Shown here: positions 12,899 to 23,172 of the stretch, piece after piece
Layout of the letters: the number at the start of each line of letters is the position of its first letter
Position numbering within the stretch: position 1 is the first letter of the stretch
Notes under the pieces: model-generated
Told to the model about the DNA's origin: nothing
The model's input: only the letters and a program-made list of their open reading frames with translations
Databases searched by the model: none
NCBI GenBank assembly: GCA_002104935.1
Contig: MCGT01000038.1
Location: 62,001 to 126,000, forward strand
Source: Hesseltinella vesiculosa
Taxonomy: Eukaryota > Mucoromycota > Mucoromycetes > Mucorales > Cunninghamellaceae
Direction: 5' to 3'
DNA length: 64,000 nucleotides
Made by a program: the position numbers and the translations under genes

Positions 12899-14889
12899 AT
12901 GCAAGCTGTTACTAGAGTTGTTGCAGGTAAGACACGTCATCCTGCGTCGTTTTTCTCCACTTGTATCTATTTTTTTTTATCATGATGCCATCCCCAACAA
13001 AACGAGAATATTTTTTTATCATTTTCAACTCGTCCTCAACTTGCGTTTGTTTTTAGGATCTACCTTGCGCCAAACTGTAAAGTGGAATGCCATTGGCCAT
13101 GCCCGTCGTTTCAACAGCACACAGCCTACTGGCACTGTTAAAAAGTCCTGGTCCAAGTGGGCCATGTTCAAGACCACGCTCAAAGTTGGTTCCGTCGCTT
13201 TTGTCGCCACTGCTGCTTATGGTAAGTCTGATCATGTTGTAAAAAAAAATTAGGAATGCAGCACACTTATCATACCATTCACTGCCTAGCCATGTATGAA
13301 TTCCGTCATCCTGCTCACCAACAAGACTTTGATCCCAGCAAAAAAACCGTCGTTGTGCTCGGTAGTGGCTGGGCATCGACATCGTTCATCAAAGCCATTG
13401 ATACCGATGAATACAACGTGGTTGTCGTATCGCCTCGCAATTACTTTTTGTTCACCCCCCTGTTGCCCAGCTGCACGGTCGGCACTGTGGATGTGCGATC
13501 CATCGTGGAACCTATCCGATTCATTACACGCCACAAATCACGTGCTGTCAAGGTCTACGAAGCGGAATGTACCGAAATCGACCCTGATCATAAAACCATT
13601 ACTCTCGTTGGTAAGCTTTGCCCCTCCCCTGATTTTGCACATAGCCACGTGCTCACCATGATTTTTTTTTTATTCATAGACAACTCGGACGTCAAAGGAT
13701 CCCGTGAAAGCAGCACCTTGTCATATGATTATTTGATCGTTGGTGTGGGTGCCATGAACCAAACCTTTGGTATCAAGGGCGTGGAAGAATATGGCTGTTT
13801 CTTGAAGGAAGTGTGGGATGCCCAAAAGGTTCGCACCAAGCTCATGGACTGCATCGAAACCGCCGGTTTCCCTGACCAAAGCCCTGAAGAAATCGAACGT
13901 CTGCTGGGCATTGTCATTGTTGGTGGCGGCCCTACGGGTGTAAGTGGAGATAAAGAAAAAGAAAGAGCGTCTCGTTGAAAATTTAAATTTTTCTTGGATC
14001 GGATAGATCGAATACGCTGCTGAATTGCACGACTTCTTAATCGATGATTTAACCGACTGGTACCCGGATCTGGCCGGCAAGCTCAACATCACTTTGGTCG
14101 AAGCCTTGCCTAATGTGCTGCCTGCCTTTTCCAAGCAACTGATCGACTATACCGAATCGACCTTCAAGGAGCAGAATATCACCATCCACACCAAGACCAT
14201 GGTCAAGGAAGTGCGTGAAAAGGAAATCGTCGTTCAACGACCTGATGGAAAGACAGAAACCATGCCCTATGGTTTGCTGGTGTGGGCCACCGGCAACACC
14301 GCTCGCCCCTTGGTGCGTGATTTGATGGCCAAATTCCCTAACACGCAAAACATCCGTCGTGGTTTAGCTGTCGATGATTGGTTGCGTTTGGAAGGGTCCG
14401 AGTCTATCTTTGCCTTGGGTGATGCCACTGCCACCAAGTACGCTCCTACTGCCCAAGTCGCAGCTCAACAAGGCAAGTATCTTGCTCGTCTCTTCCAGCA
14501 AATGGCTGCTCGCGACCGCCTGCAAAAAGAACTTGGTTCCGATCTGTCTGACGATGATCGTAAGAAAAAAGAACGTAAGCTCCAAAAGACCCAAGACATC
14601 AAGCCTTTCCATTACTCCCACCAAGGCTCTTTATGGTAAGAATAGCGCGAGATCCCAACCCCTTCCAGTCGCTTACTTTTTTTAATGTATCACCAGTTAC
14701 ATTGGCTCTGATAAGGCTATCGCTGATTTACCTTTTGGTGCTGGTAACTTGGCTTCGGGCGGTGTGGCCACCTATGCTTTCTGGCGTTCGGCCTATATCT
14801 CCAACCTGTTCTCTGCCCGTAACCGTGTGTTGGTGATCACCGACTGGTTGAAGAAGACCTTCTTGGGCCGTGACATCTCTAGAGAATAA
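12899..14889 (+). CDS. NDE1: Alternative (type II) NADH dehydrogenase, mitochondrial
   Basis: Single-subunit, non-proton-pumping NADH:ubiquinone oxidoreductase of the inner mitochondrial membrane. Exon 1 (MQAVTRVVA) and exon 2 supply a presequence rich in Arg/Ser/Thr and a short anchor (KVGSVAFVATAAYAMYEFR). Two dinucleotide-binding folds follow: VVVLGSGWASTSFIKAI for FAD and IVIVGGGPTGIEYAAELHD for NADH. FALGDATATKYAPTAQVAAQQGKYLA carries the second FAD-contact region. The C-terminal exon (about 14698-14889) has the family GSLCYIGSDKAIADLP and ends KKTFLGRDISRE. An anchor after the presequence suggests the external (NDE) type; this is inferred. A Lys-rich insert (DLSDDDRKKKERKLQK) sits before KPFHYSHQG. 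No EF hand was seen. Confidence 0.93.
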
Positions 14890-15191
14890 GCAGCAACTAC
14901 CCCTCCCTCTTATTATTTATAGATTGCCTTTTTTTATTTATTCACATTCATTTGCTATGCCATCCTAGACACATCATTAAACCCTCCCGTTAGATTTCAC
15001 ACTAAAGCAAAGGATCGATGGCCTGCATAAAAAAACAAATGACTGGAAAGTCGCACAAGTAAAAGTAACCAAGTCTGACCTCCACTGGTACACTTTATGA
15101 TAAACTAGAGGCATGCATACCAGTTTTCCATCCTCTAAAATGGGGCGATTAAGCTTGTTTATTACAAAAAAAAAAAAAAAAAAAAAAAACT

Positions 15192-17413
15192 CTATGCATG
15201 GGGGAAACTGCTGTCCACGGACTGTCCGAGAGAATGGCGATTGTCATTATGTTCAGAATTCATGGGCGAATGCGGAGGCTCCGCTAGATACTGGTCATAG
15301 TAATGTTCGCCGGCGTCGTCAGGTTTCTGGGTGTAGCCAGTTTCGGAAGTGTTTGGGTCAGAATAAGCGACATCAACCATGGCTCCTGCTGCGGTAGGGT
15401 CAAGTGCATGCTGGTCAAAGGGCTCAAAATCATAGCGTTCACCCGTGGATGGTTCATAGTAGTGATTGTTGGAGCTGTAGTGGCGACCACTGTCATAGGC
15501 TGCATCGGCTGCTTGAGGGACAGCACCGGCGGCGGCCCCAGCCACGGTCCCAGCCACGGCCCCAGCAGCCCATGCCTGTGTTGGGTTGGGAGCAGCAGGG
15601 GCTGGAGCGGTGCGTTGATAATAACCACTCTGGGCTGACCACTTGGGCTCACCAGAACCAGCTGCATAGGCCGATTCACCAATGCCTGGAGCCATACCTT
15701 CATCGCTCATTTCAAATGGATCACCGCTACATTGTTCCTTGGGGCGGTGTCGTCGACGGCGACGGATGAAGAAGAATGCAAGGGCCCCTACGTTTAGAAT
15801 GAAAAAAAAGGAGTTTTTTTTTTAATTTTTTAATTTGTCAGTCTCAATTCCTAATGCACAGCACGTTCCTTTGCTCCAATTTAAACTTACCAATAACAGC
15901 TACGCCGGCAATACCACCAACCACACCTCCTGCAATGGCACCAGTGTTCGCCGTATTGTGCACAGGCCCTATTTTGGAAAGATAAAAAAAAACGTAAGCT
16001 GCGTCATATCTCTCCTTGCCGTTTTTAATCATGCCTTTCCCCCCTTTGATCTGGATACCCCTTTGTCAGAAGGAACAGTGACATACCTAATGTTGGCCCA
16101 TTAGAAGAGGAGACCAAATCAGTCGTGGTTGACCAATCATAGCTGGTGGCAGTGGACGGGGTGTTGTCGGTCGCTGTCGTCGTGGGTGAACGGGTGTGGT
16201 GATTATTTGTGGTGGTGGCTGTGGTGGTGGTGGTTATGGTTGTAGTAGGTGAATCAGTCGTGGTAGGTGACCAGCTTGTTGTAGGCTGGTCCTCGGTGGT
16301 GGTTGGCGGAGCCTCGGTGGTGGTGGTTGGCTGCTCGTCGGTCGTTGTGGTTGGTGAAGGTTGCTCGGTTGTTGTAGTAGAAGGTTGTTCTGTTGTTGTG
16401 GTTGGAGGTTGTTCAGTTGTGGTAGAAGAAGGTTGATCAGTGGTTGTGGTTGAAGAGGGAAGAGAGGACTCGGTGGTCGTTGTGGTTGAAGGAGGGGGAT
16501 CGTTGGTGGTGGTGGTGGTGGTAGCTTGATCATGACTGGTTTGGTCATAGGTAGTCGTGGATGATGTGTCGTCACTGGTCTTTGTACGTGAAGGCCAGGG
16601 GTCGGTACTAGTGGATTCAGGCATGGTTGTGGTAGTGGATGTCACAGTCGTGGTAGTGGTTGTGGTTGAACTGTAGTTGTCTGTTGTGGTAGTGGTTGGA
16701 CTGTAGTTGTCTGTTGTGGTAGTGGTTGGACTGTAGTTGTCTGTTGTGGTTGAGGTGTAGTCGTCTAAAAAAAAAGGAAGAAAAAAAAAAAAAGAAATTT
16801 GCTGGAGTTGGTTTTTTTTACTCTTACCTGTTGTCGTTGTCTCGGTGGTTGTCGTAGTAGATGAACTATCGTCACTTGAGGTATTCTGAGTTGAAGGAGA
16901 AGAGAAAGAAGAAGAAGAGTCGCTTGGTCCGTCAGATGTGCGAGAAGGGGTGCTTTCACTTGAGCTGTCCGAGGTAGGAGTAGGGGTTTTTTCGCTTGAG
17001 CTGTCTGAGGTTGGAGAAGGGGAGCTATCACTTGAGCCGCCTGTTTTTTTAGGAGAACTATCACTTGAGCCACCAGAATCTTTTGGAGAACTATCACTTG
17101 AGCCACCAGAATCTTTTGGGGAACTATCACTTGAGCCGCCAGAGTCTTTTGGAGAACTATCACTTGAGCCACCAGAGTCTTTTGGAGAACTATCACTTGA
17201 GCCACCAGAGTCTTTTGGAGAACTATCACTTGAGCCACCAGAGTCTTTGGGGGAACTATTGCTGTCACTGGAATCACCAGAATCAGAAGAGGAAGAAGTG
17301 GAACTATCGGAAGAATCAGAACTGCCTTTAGATGATGAGCCGTCGTTGGAGGCACGGAGTGATTTTGAAATAGGAGTAGCGTCGTTCTCTAGGCTGTTGG
17401 CCAATGAATCCAT
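15192..17413 (-). CDS. Ser/Thr-rich single-pass cell-surface protein (sensor-like)
   Basis: Predicted wall/plasma-membrane glycoprotein. The ectodomain (about 400 aa) begins with Ser-rich sequence and about seven copies of an 11-residue repeat, SSDSSPKDSGG (17040-17260), then long Thr-rich tracts typical of O-mannosylated stalks. A transmembrane helix is split by an intron: TGAIAGGVVGGIAGVAVI joined to GALAFFFIRRRRRRH, with an Arg-rich stop-transfer. The cytoplasmic tail (about 170 aa, exon 15192-15710) has Ala-rich and Tyr-rich stretches and ends SLGQSVDSSFPHA. The layout resembles Mid2/WSC-type stress sensors but has no cysteine domain. With the start at MDSLANS (17413) no signal peptide is present; see the possible exon at 17609-17666. 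Confidence 0.65.
17040..17262 (-). repeat. 33-bp coding minisatellite (11-aa Ser-rich repeat)
   Basis: Near-identical 33-bp units encode SPKDSGGSSDS on the minus strand within the surface-protein gene. One unit has KKTGG in place of KDSGG. Such arrays commonly vary in copy number between strains. Confidence 0.85.
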
Positions 17414-17608
17414 ACCGAAAATTTATCAATGATATTAAATTTAACTAAAGCGGCACAAGTTGGTTGCCAAAATGCTGGTGATTGTGTGTTATACCAAAAG
17501 CAGCATAATAAAAAGTGTACATGCCAAAAAAAGGGAAAGTAAAATCAGGGTCAGCGACACTTAGGGCCGTTTAACATGCCCTGATCCCCTGATAGTAACT
17601 TTTCTTAC

Positions 17609-17666
17609 CAAGAATCAATCCAAGCAAAAATATCGATAGTACACACCCCAAGATGAAAGGAAGATG
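17609..17666 (-). other. Possible upstream exon with signal peptide for the surface protein
   Basis: A 58-nt stretch sits between an acceptor (CTACTTTTTAG) and a donor (G|GTAAG). It reads HLPFILGCVLSIFLLGLIL, a strongly hydrophobic signal-like sequence. Splicing to the acceptor CCTAG at about 17389 would keep the frame and give LILENDATPISKS, joining the Ser-rich ectodomain and skipping the MDSLANS start. The exon carrying the ATG was not identified. This is inference from frame and splice signals only. Confidence 0.35.
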
Positions 17667-18756
17667 CTAAAAAGTAGAAAGAAAAAAAAAGAAAAAAGAG
17701 GCTAGTAAATAGGAACAACAGCCACTGGCGAAAAAAGGTGTCGAAGAAAAAAAAAATCAGAAACAATGGGATTTCCCAACCAATCACATTTTTGACTGAG
17801 CATTTGACAGCTTTTTCCTTGGCAAAAAAGCATGAGATCGGGAAAAGGTTCCATCTGTGCATTGACCTCTTTTTTTTAAAAAAAAAAAGTGACTGAATGC
17901 ATATCAATAGTGTTCATATTTTTAAAGGAGGTTGCCCTACACCAAAAGCTTCCCATCCCAAATTGGGGGTTTACTGTCACCTTGCTATCCTGCACGCTTT
18001 CGGTCAGCTTTGGAAGTTCCCCGCAGATGTCAGGATGGCCAGCGTCCATGTTCCAAACTAGACGAATGATTGATTACCTTGTGCCCTTGTTGGTGAGATG
18101 GGCATGGCTGTCCGTCGTGTCAATGGATCTTCTTCAAGCCAATGAATCCCTCGCTTTTTTTTTATTTTTATTTTTCAATCCGTCAGCCGCCGCTCCTTCG
18201 AAGTGAAACAACTGTTTCGAGCATCCGTTAGGTCTAAACTTGCATGGGATATGCCTGGTGCAAGGGGATGCACTGAGTTTTTGCTGAACGGTCGACGAAC
18301 ATGTTGCCACCCCGGGTCTTCCTTCTATTTTACTGTAGCTCACCTTGCCACTAACCACTCTACGCAGTTTGGAGTGACTCATGAGCAGCAGTAGAGATTG
18401 AAATGTTTAGTCCGCTGTATCGGTGGTTCAATTCATCTGGCTGCCACATTTTTGGCCATTTTTTTTGACTGCGGTGGAGTTGCTCAATGCAAAGTCATCG
18501 TCATTCATGGTTTTTTTTCTTTGAATCACGCAAAATTTTACATCAATTTATGATTTCAAGAAGTGCAGTGCTATTTTTTCAGGTCAGTCATTTCTGTCCG
18601 GTATGCCCTGGGTTGAAGACTGAGCAGGCAAAACTCTCTAGGGTATAATCTTCCAGGGCTTAAAACAAAGCGCATGCTTCCTTGGGTACTGTGCGGATAC
18701 AAAGGAGACGATCAAGCAACATCAACGTTTTAATTCCGTGGGTTTATTTTCAATCC
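17667..18756. other. Intergenic region
   Basis: About 1.1 kb upstream of the surface-protein gene and downstream of the mannosyltransferase gene. Open frames are short and overlapping, with no recognised domain. No match to the R1 repeat was seen. Confidence 0.35.
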
Positions 18757-20241
18757 CTAACTGAGGCGGTATGGGTTTGTCTTTTTAAAATAGGTCTCCT
18801 CATCCCATTTGTAGTCGGGGTAAAGTCCAGCATAGGGCACAAGACAGCTTCCGATCTTCCAATCAATGCTGTCCTCAGAGTTACAGATACATTTCTTTTG
18901 CAAGTATGGCTCAGATGGGCAGTGGTTCAAAGGGAAATGTTGATACCCGATATCATTGAAAAAATGAATCTCGCTCCTCTTGAGCATCAGAGCAGCAGCA
19001 ATTGAGTGCACGGGTGCATCACCCCATCTACAAAGAAAGAAGAAAAAAAGACATGAAAGCTCCGGTGTGTCAATGCGTTTTTTTTTTTTTTTTTACCTTT
19101 CGTAAAAGAAACCACCGGCTTGATCGAGGTGATTAAAGAATTCCAAGTAGAGAGGGCTTCGGAAGAAGTCAAGTGAGCCAATCTCAAAGTTGGACCAGAA
19201 ATGGCATCCATTGTAATGGTCCAGATCGGAGGAACTGGAGATCAATCTCAGCACATTGTCATCATTGGGCTTGACAAGCTCAGGGTGCTTATCAACAAAC
19301 TTCATCACGGTTTCCCAAAGTGTAGGGATGGTGCTGGGGGATTCAGCAATGGCGATGTTGAAGCCATACTTCAAATCGTTGTCCTTCATCATCTGGAAGA
19401 CGTCATAGTCAATATCGCAAAAGAATTTGACGTGGGGTTCGACGCGCCAGTAATATTCATATTCATCCAGCAGAGGGTGGCGGAAGAAGAAGCCAGATTG
19501 GAATCGGCACATGTGGTGATAAGATTCCTTGTCACCATAGGGTACATTGTTTTTTCCCATTTCCGCCCGTTCCCGTGCAGCGCGTTCTTGGTCAATGAAG
19601 GGCGGGTAGCCCCACCAGGTCATGCCTTTAGCCTGGGGATCACTGGCCTCTTTAGGCACCTGACCAAACTTGATCTCAGAGTCGGTCATGGGCCGGATTC
19701 CGTTCTTGAATTCTTCGGTGAAAGGCTCCTCGTTCAGGATCACATACGGGTAATGGAAACGACGGTTGAATCGGTCTTCAAACCCGCGCATGGTCTCGCG
19801 CAAGCTCTGCAAATCACTGTCCCTTGCCAGGATCACAATACAGGCTTTGACTTTCTTTTTGGGGTCGACATTATCCAGGCGGTTGCCTGTGACCCGGCCA
19901 CGGTCGTTTGGCTGAGGTACAGCAGCTTGTCTGTCATTCTCCAAAGGTCGGATCCCTGCCCCTTCAGGCCAGCCGTCGGAGTCCATTGGCTTGGGGTCAG
20001 CAACAGGCTTGACCTCGGCCCTGACGTGGTTTGCTCCATTGAAGCCAGGATTCGGGACGTGGTGGATTTCATCAGAAGCTCGGATGGCGTGCTGATTCAG
20101 GTATATGTTACCGTGGCCAATATGCTTGGGGGTGTCGTTAAAAAACGTGCGAGTCACGTACGCGATGACGGCGCCCATGAAGATCAGTTTGAAAATGGAA
20201 TACCATGTCCGTTTTTGCTTGCAGTTGGCAAGGAACCCCAT
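18757..20241 (-). CDS. Alpha-1,2-mannosyltransferase (GT15, KRE2/MNT1 family)
   Basis: Golgi type II membrane enzyme that transfers mannose from GDP-mannose to O- or N-linked glycans. The start [13 protein letters not shown] (20241) is followed by a signal anchor ([20 protein letters not shown]), a stem region and the catalytic domain: [54 protein letters not shown] and [20 protein letters not shown], all family hallmarks. One intron (about 19029-19096) precedes the last exon, which starts [13 protein letters not shown] and has several Cys residues. Length is about 465 aa, normal for the family. It could glycosylate Ser/Thr-rich wall proteins such as the neighbour at 15.2 kb; that link is speculative. 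Confidence 0.93.
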
Positions 20242-20682
20242 GACAATCTAAGGGAAAAGTAGAAAAAAAAAAGAGCGGTTGCAAAATGACGTGTTTCCTT
20301 TTTGCCTTTAAAAAAAGACGGGGACTTTTGTTCATGCATACCATAAACGTCAATGAAGCCAAATCTGGAACGGATACTGGCGTTTTTCTCCAACGAAAAT
20401 GCAAGGAAAGAAAGGGCAAGGGTCAACAAGAATTTTTTAGTGTTCTGTGCCAAGCTGATTACACGTCATTGAAGGATAAAGTAAGGGCGCTTCTCCCTAA
20501 CCGTGCCTCAAAAAAAATGATCTAGAAAAGTATGAAAATGAAAAAAAAAAAAGATGGACATGTTTGCTCTCAGCCAATCAGCGCTTGAAATCAATTTTGC
20601 TAGTCCGTAAAAAGTTTTTGTTTGTGGGGCCGCGATTGTCCTCTTCCTTTTCCTTTTTTTTTCAACTGATCCGTTATCAACC
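20242..20682. promoter_or_regulatory. Shared divergent upstream region
   Basis: 441 bp between the divergent starts of the mannosyltransferase and adenosine kinase genes. Pyrimidine tracts (CCTTTTCC, T runs at about 20650-20662) immediately precede the adenosine kinase ATG. No coding frame was recognised. Confidence 0.45.
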
Positions 20683-21847
20683 ATGCCCTACGCTCTTCTT
20701 GCTCTGGAAAACCCCTTGTTGGATATTCAAGCCAACGTGTCTGATGACTTGCTGGCCAAATACAACTTGAAGGCCAACGATGCTATCTTGGCTGGTGCTG
20801 AACACCAACCTCTGTAAGGACGGCACGGATGTAGATAAAGCGGTAATAACCCATTCTCACTTTTTCACAGGTACACTGAACTCGTTGAAGAGTACAAGGT
20901 CGTGTATGTTGCAGGTGGTGCCGCTCAAAACACTGCCCGTGGTGCTCAATACATCATGCCTCCCAACAGCACTGTCTACATGGGCGCCGTGTCCAATGAT
21001 GCTTACGCCGACACCATCAAGAAGGCTGCCGAAGCTGACGGTATCAAGACCAACTATCAAATCATCACGTCTGCTCCCACCGGTACTTGCGCTGCTTTGA
21101 TTACTGGCCATCACAGGTAAATACTTCGAAGAAAAGAATGTGCGTCAGCAAGCAGGGCTTACTCTTTTTTTTTTTTTTCGTGTCAGATCGCTTGTGACCA
21201 ACTTGGGTGCTGCTGATTTGTTCACTTATGAATTCGTCCAACAACCTGAAAACTGGAAGCTGGTGGAAGAAGCTCAATACTACTATGTTGGTGGGTTTTT
21301 CTTGACCCACGATGGTGGTTACAACTCCTCGGTGGCAATCTCTGAACATGCTGCCAAGAACAACAAGACCTTTGCCCTTAACCTCAGCGCTCCCTTCTTG
21401 TCCGAATTCTTCAAGGAACGTTTGGATGCCATCATCAAGAACACCGATATCTTGATGGGCAACGAAACTGAAGCTCGTACTTATGCCAAGCAAGCCGGAT
21501 GGGATACCGAAGATGTGACCATCATTGCCACCAAGTTGTCTGAATTGCCCAAGGGCAACGCTCGTCCTCGTACTGTCGTCATCACCCAAGGTGCTGATGA
21601 AACTGTTGTTGCCGTTGGCAAGGAAGTCCAAAGCTTCCCTACTCCCAAGGTTGCTGACCAAGACATCGTCGATACCAACGGCTGTGGTGATGCTTTCTGT
21701 GGTGGCTTCATGGGTCTGTATGCTCAAGGTGTCACTGATTTGGCCCGTTGTGTCAAGGCTGGTCAATATGTCGCTGGTATTGTCATCAAGCAAGTTGGCC
21801 CCACTTTCCCCCATGGTGAAGCCAAGGGCACTATCCCCACCTTCTAG
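20683..21847 (+). CDS. ADO1: Adenosine kinase
   Basis: PfkB/ribokinase-family enzyme phosphorylating adenosine to AMP, which supports purine salvage and the methyl cycle. The start MPYALLALENPLLDIQANV (20683) has the family N-terminus. The conserved YVAGGAAQNTARGAQY is the sugar-binding glycine motif. The C-terminal DTNGCGDAFCGGFMGL contains the catalytic Asp and anion hole, with Cys where Ala is commoner. Two introns (about 20815-20871 and 21117-21185) interrupt about 340 codons, the normal length. The gene ends GEAKGTIPTF. Codon choice is strongly biased (GGT, GCT, AAG, CCC), suggesting high expression. Confidence 0.95.
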
Positions 21848-22169
21848 ATCATCCCTCTCTACCCTTTTCCTTTTCATCTTCGTGTAGTTTTTACCGTTTT
21901 TATTGTTTCCTTCCTCGTTATTTAAAGCCCATAGACCACAAAGCCGAGCCATTTTGTTTCAATGAACTTTGCTGAGGCAGGCTGGTTAGATATCATTATC
22001 AATGGAAGGCTGTTTAAGTGATGAAGGAGTGCAGCTACAGCACACATTTCCAGGAATACATGGCCTCACATGGAAAAGAGGGACGGAATTGCCAAATCGA
22101 GTGTGAACCTCACATCGTTTTCAAGTGCATTCAGTGCAAAGTCATTCCTAGCGCATGTTTGCCAGCCTT
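21848..22169. other. Adenosine kinase downstream region
   Basis: 3'-UTR-like T-rich sequence followed by unassigned AT-rich DNA running into an R1 repeat copy. No gene was seen. Confidence 0.35.
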
Positions 22170-22553
22170 TTAGCATTTCGCTCGGCTGCCTGAGATAGTT
22201 GTAGATTTGTTGAAGGTCGCTTCGCATCAAATTTATGCTCGTATGCAAACCTTGGGATGGATTGGCTTGGACCAATTTTGCACGGCGATCTTTGATCAGA
22301 TTGCCTAGGAGCCCCTCATCTTTTTAGCTGGAGAATCGGAGGGGTCCAAGCAAAACAGGTCACAAGTTCGCTGGGAGACCTTTTCCAATCGACCTGATTC
22401 TTTCAACACCATCCTCATTCATGCTTTTGCGCACTTGTGCATAATTTCAGAGCGATACAATCACTCAAAAGTGCTTTGCAGGGGAGGGCGGGTTCATGTT
22501 GAAAAAAAAAAAAAAAGAGATGGACATATTCGGTCTCCGCAGTGCATCCTTCG
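22170..22553 (-). repeat. R1 dispersed repeat copy flanking the MULE on the left
   Basis: Reverse-strand R1 copy. It carries TTTATGCTCGTATGCAAAC, GAATCGGAGGGGTCC, GACCTTTTCCAATCGACCTGATT and CTCCGCAGTGCATCCTTCG, all recognisable in the 10.8-11.6 kb element. It ends exactly where the long terminal inverted repeat begins. Confidence 0.65.
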
Positions 22554-23043
22554 GCAAAACTTGACTTTGTCCGCAAAATAAGAAAATACAGAGCTAAAAA
22601 ATGTAATGGGGGGTGCAGTGCCGTTGCGGGCTGCGATTGGCTGGCTATGTTGTTAAAGAATGTTTATTATAACATCAACATTTTTTCGCACTTTTTTTTG
22701 TTTTTCCTCTCTTGTTTTCTTATTTTTTTTTATCTTTTTTTTCCAAGATGTACTGTATGACGATAATGGTGTGAATTCAATACTAGCCAGGCCTTCATTG
22801 GTAAGAAAACAGCCTTACTGTATAGAGAAAAACCATATTGTCGTCTTTTTATTCATACTTACCGATCACTGCAGTTTTATTCATACTTACCGATCACTGC
22901 AGTTTTATTTTAGTGAAATAAACCTAATGAACAACCATCTTTTTCGTTCAGGACAGCCCAATTATCACCAATGCCCTACTTTTTTAAGAGAATATGAAAT
23001 GAAGAGGTGCTTTGCTTTTTGTACAAGTAAAAGTGCTGTTCCT

Positions 23044-23074
<31 letters not shown>

Positions 23075-23108
23075 GACGCGCTTATTCTTTTTGCTTTAAA
23101 ATGACCAC
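22554..23108 (+). repeat. MULE left terminal inverted repeat
   Basis: Left arm of the transposon. It includes a tandem pair of about 30 bp (TTTTATTCATACTTACCGATCACTGCAG repeated at about 22846-22907) and a long A run (about 23047-23074). Confidence 0.85.
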
Positions 23109-23172
23109 TGAACTTTTTTCTTTTGAGGGAGCCGTATATTTATAAAAATTAACGACAGTGTATAGGATGATA

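Noticed and set aside
18134..18382. Minus-strand open frame of 82 codons upstream of the surface-protein gene
   Set aside because: Its residues have no recognisable domain, it overlaps other short frames on both strands and has no supporting splice context.
19201..20262. 353-codon plus-strand frame opposite the mannosyltransferase
   Set aside because: It is an antisense shadow of a strongly conserved GT15 gene; no independent domain.
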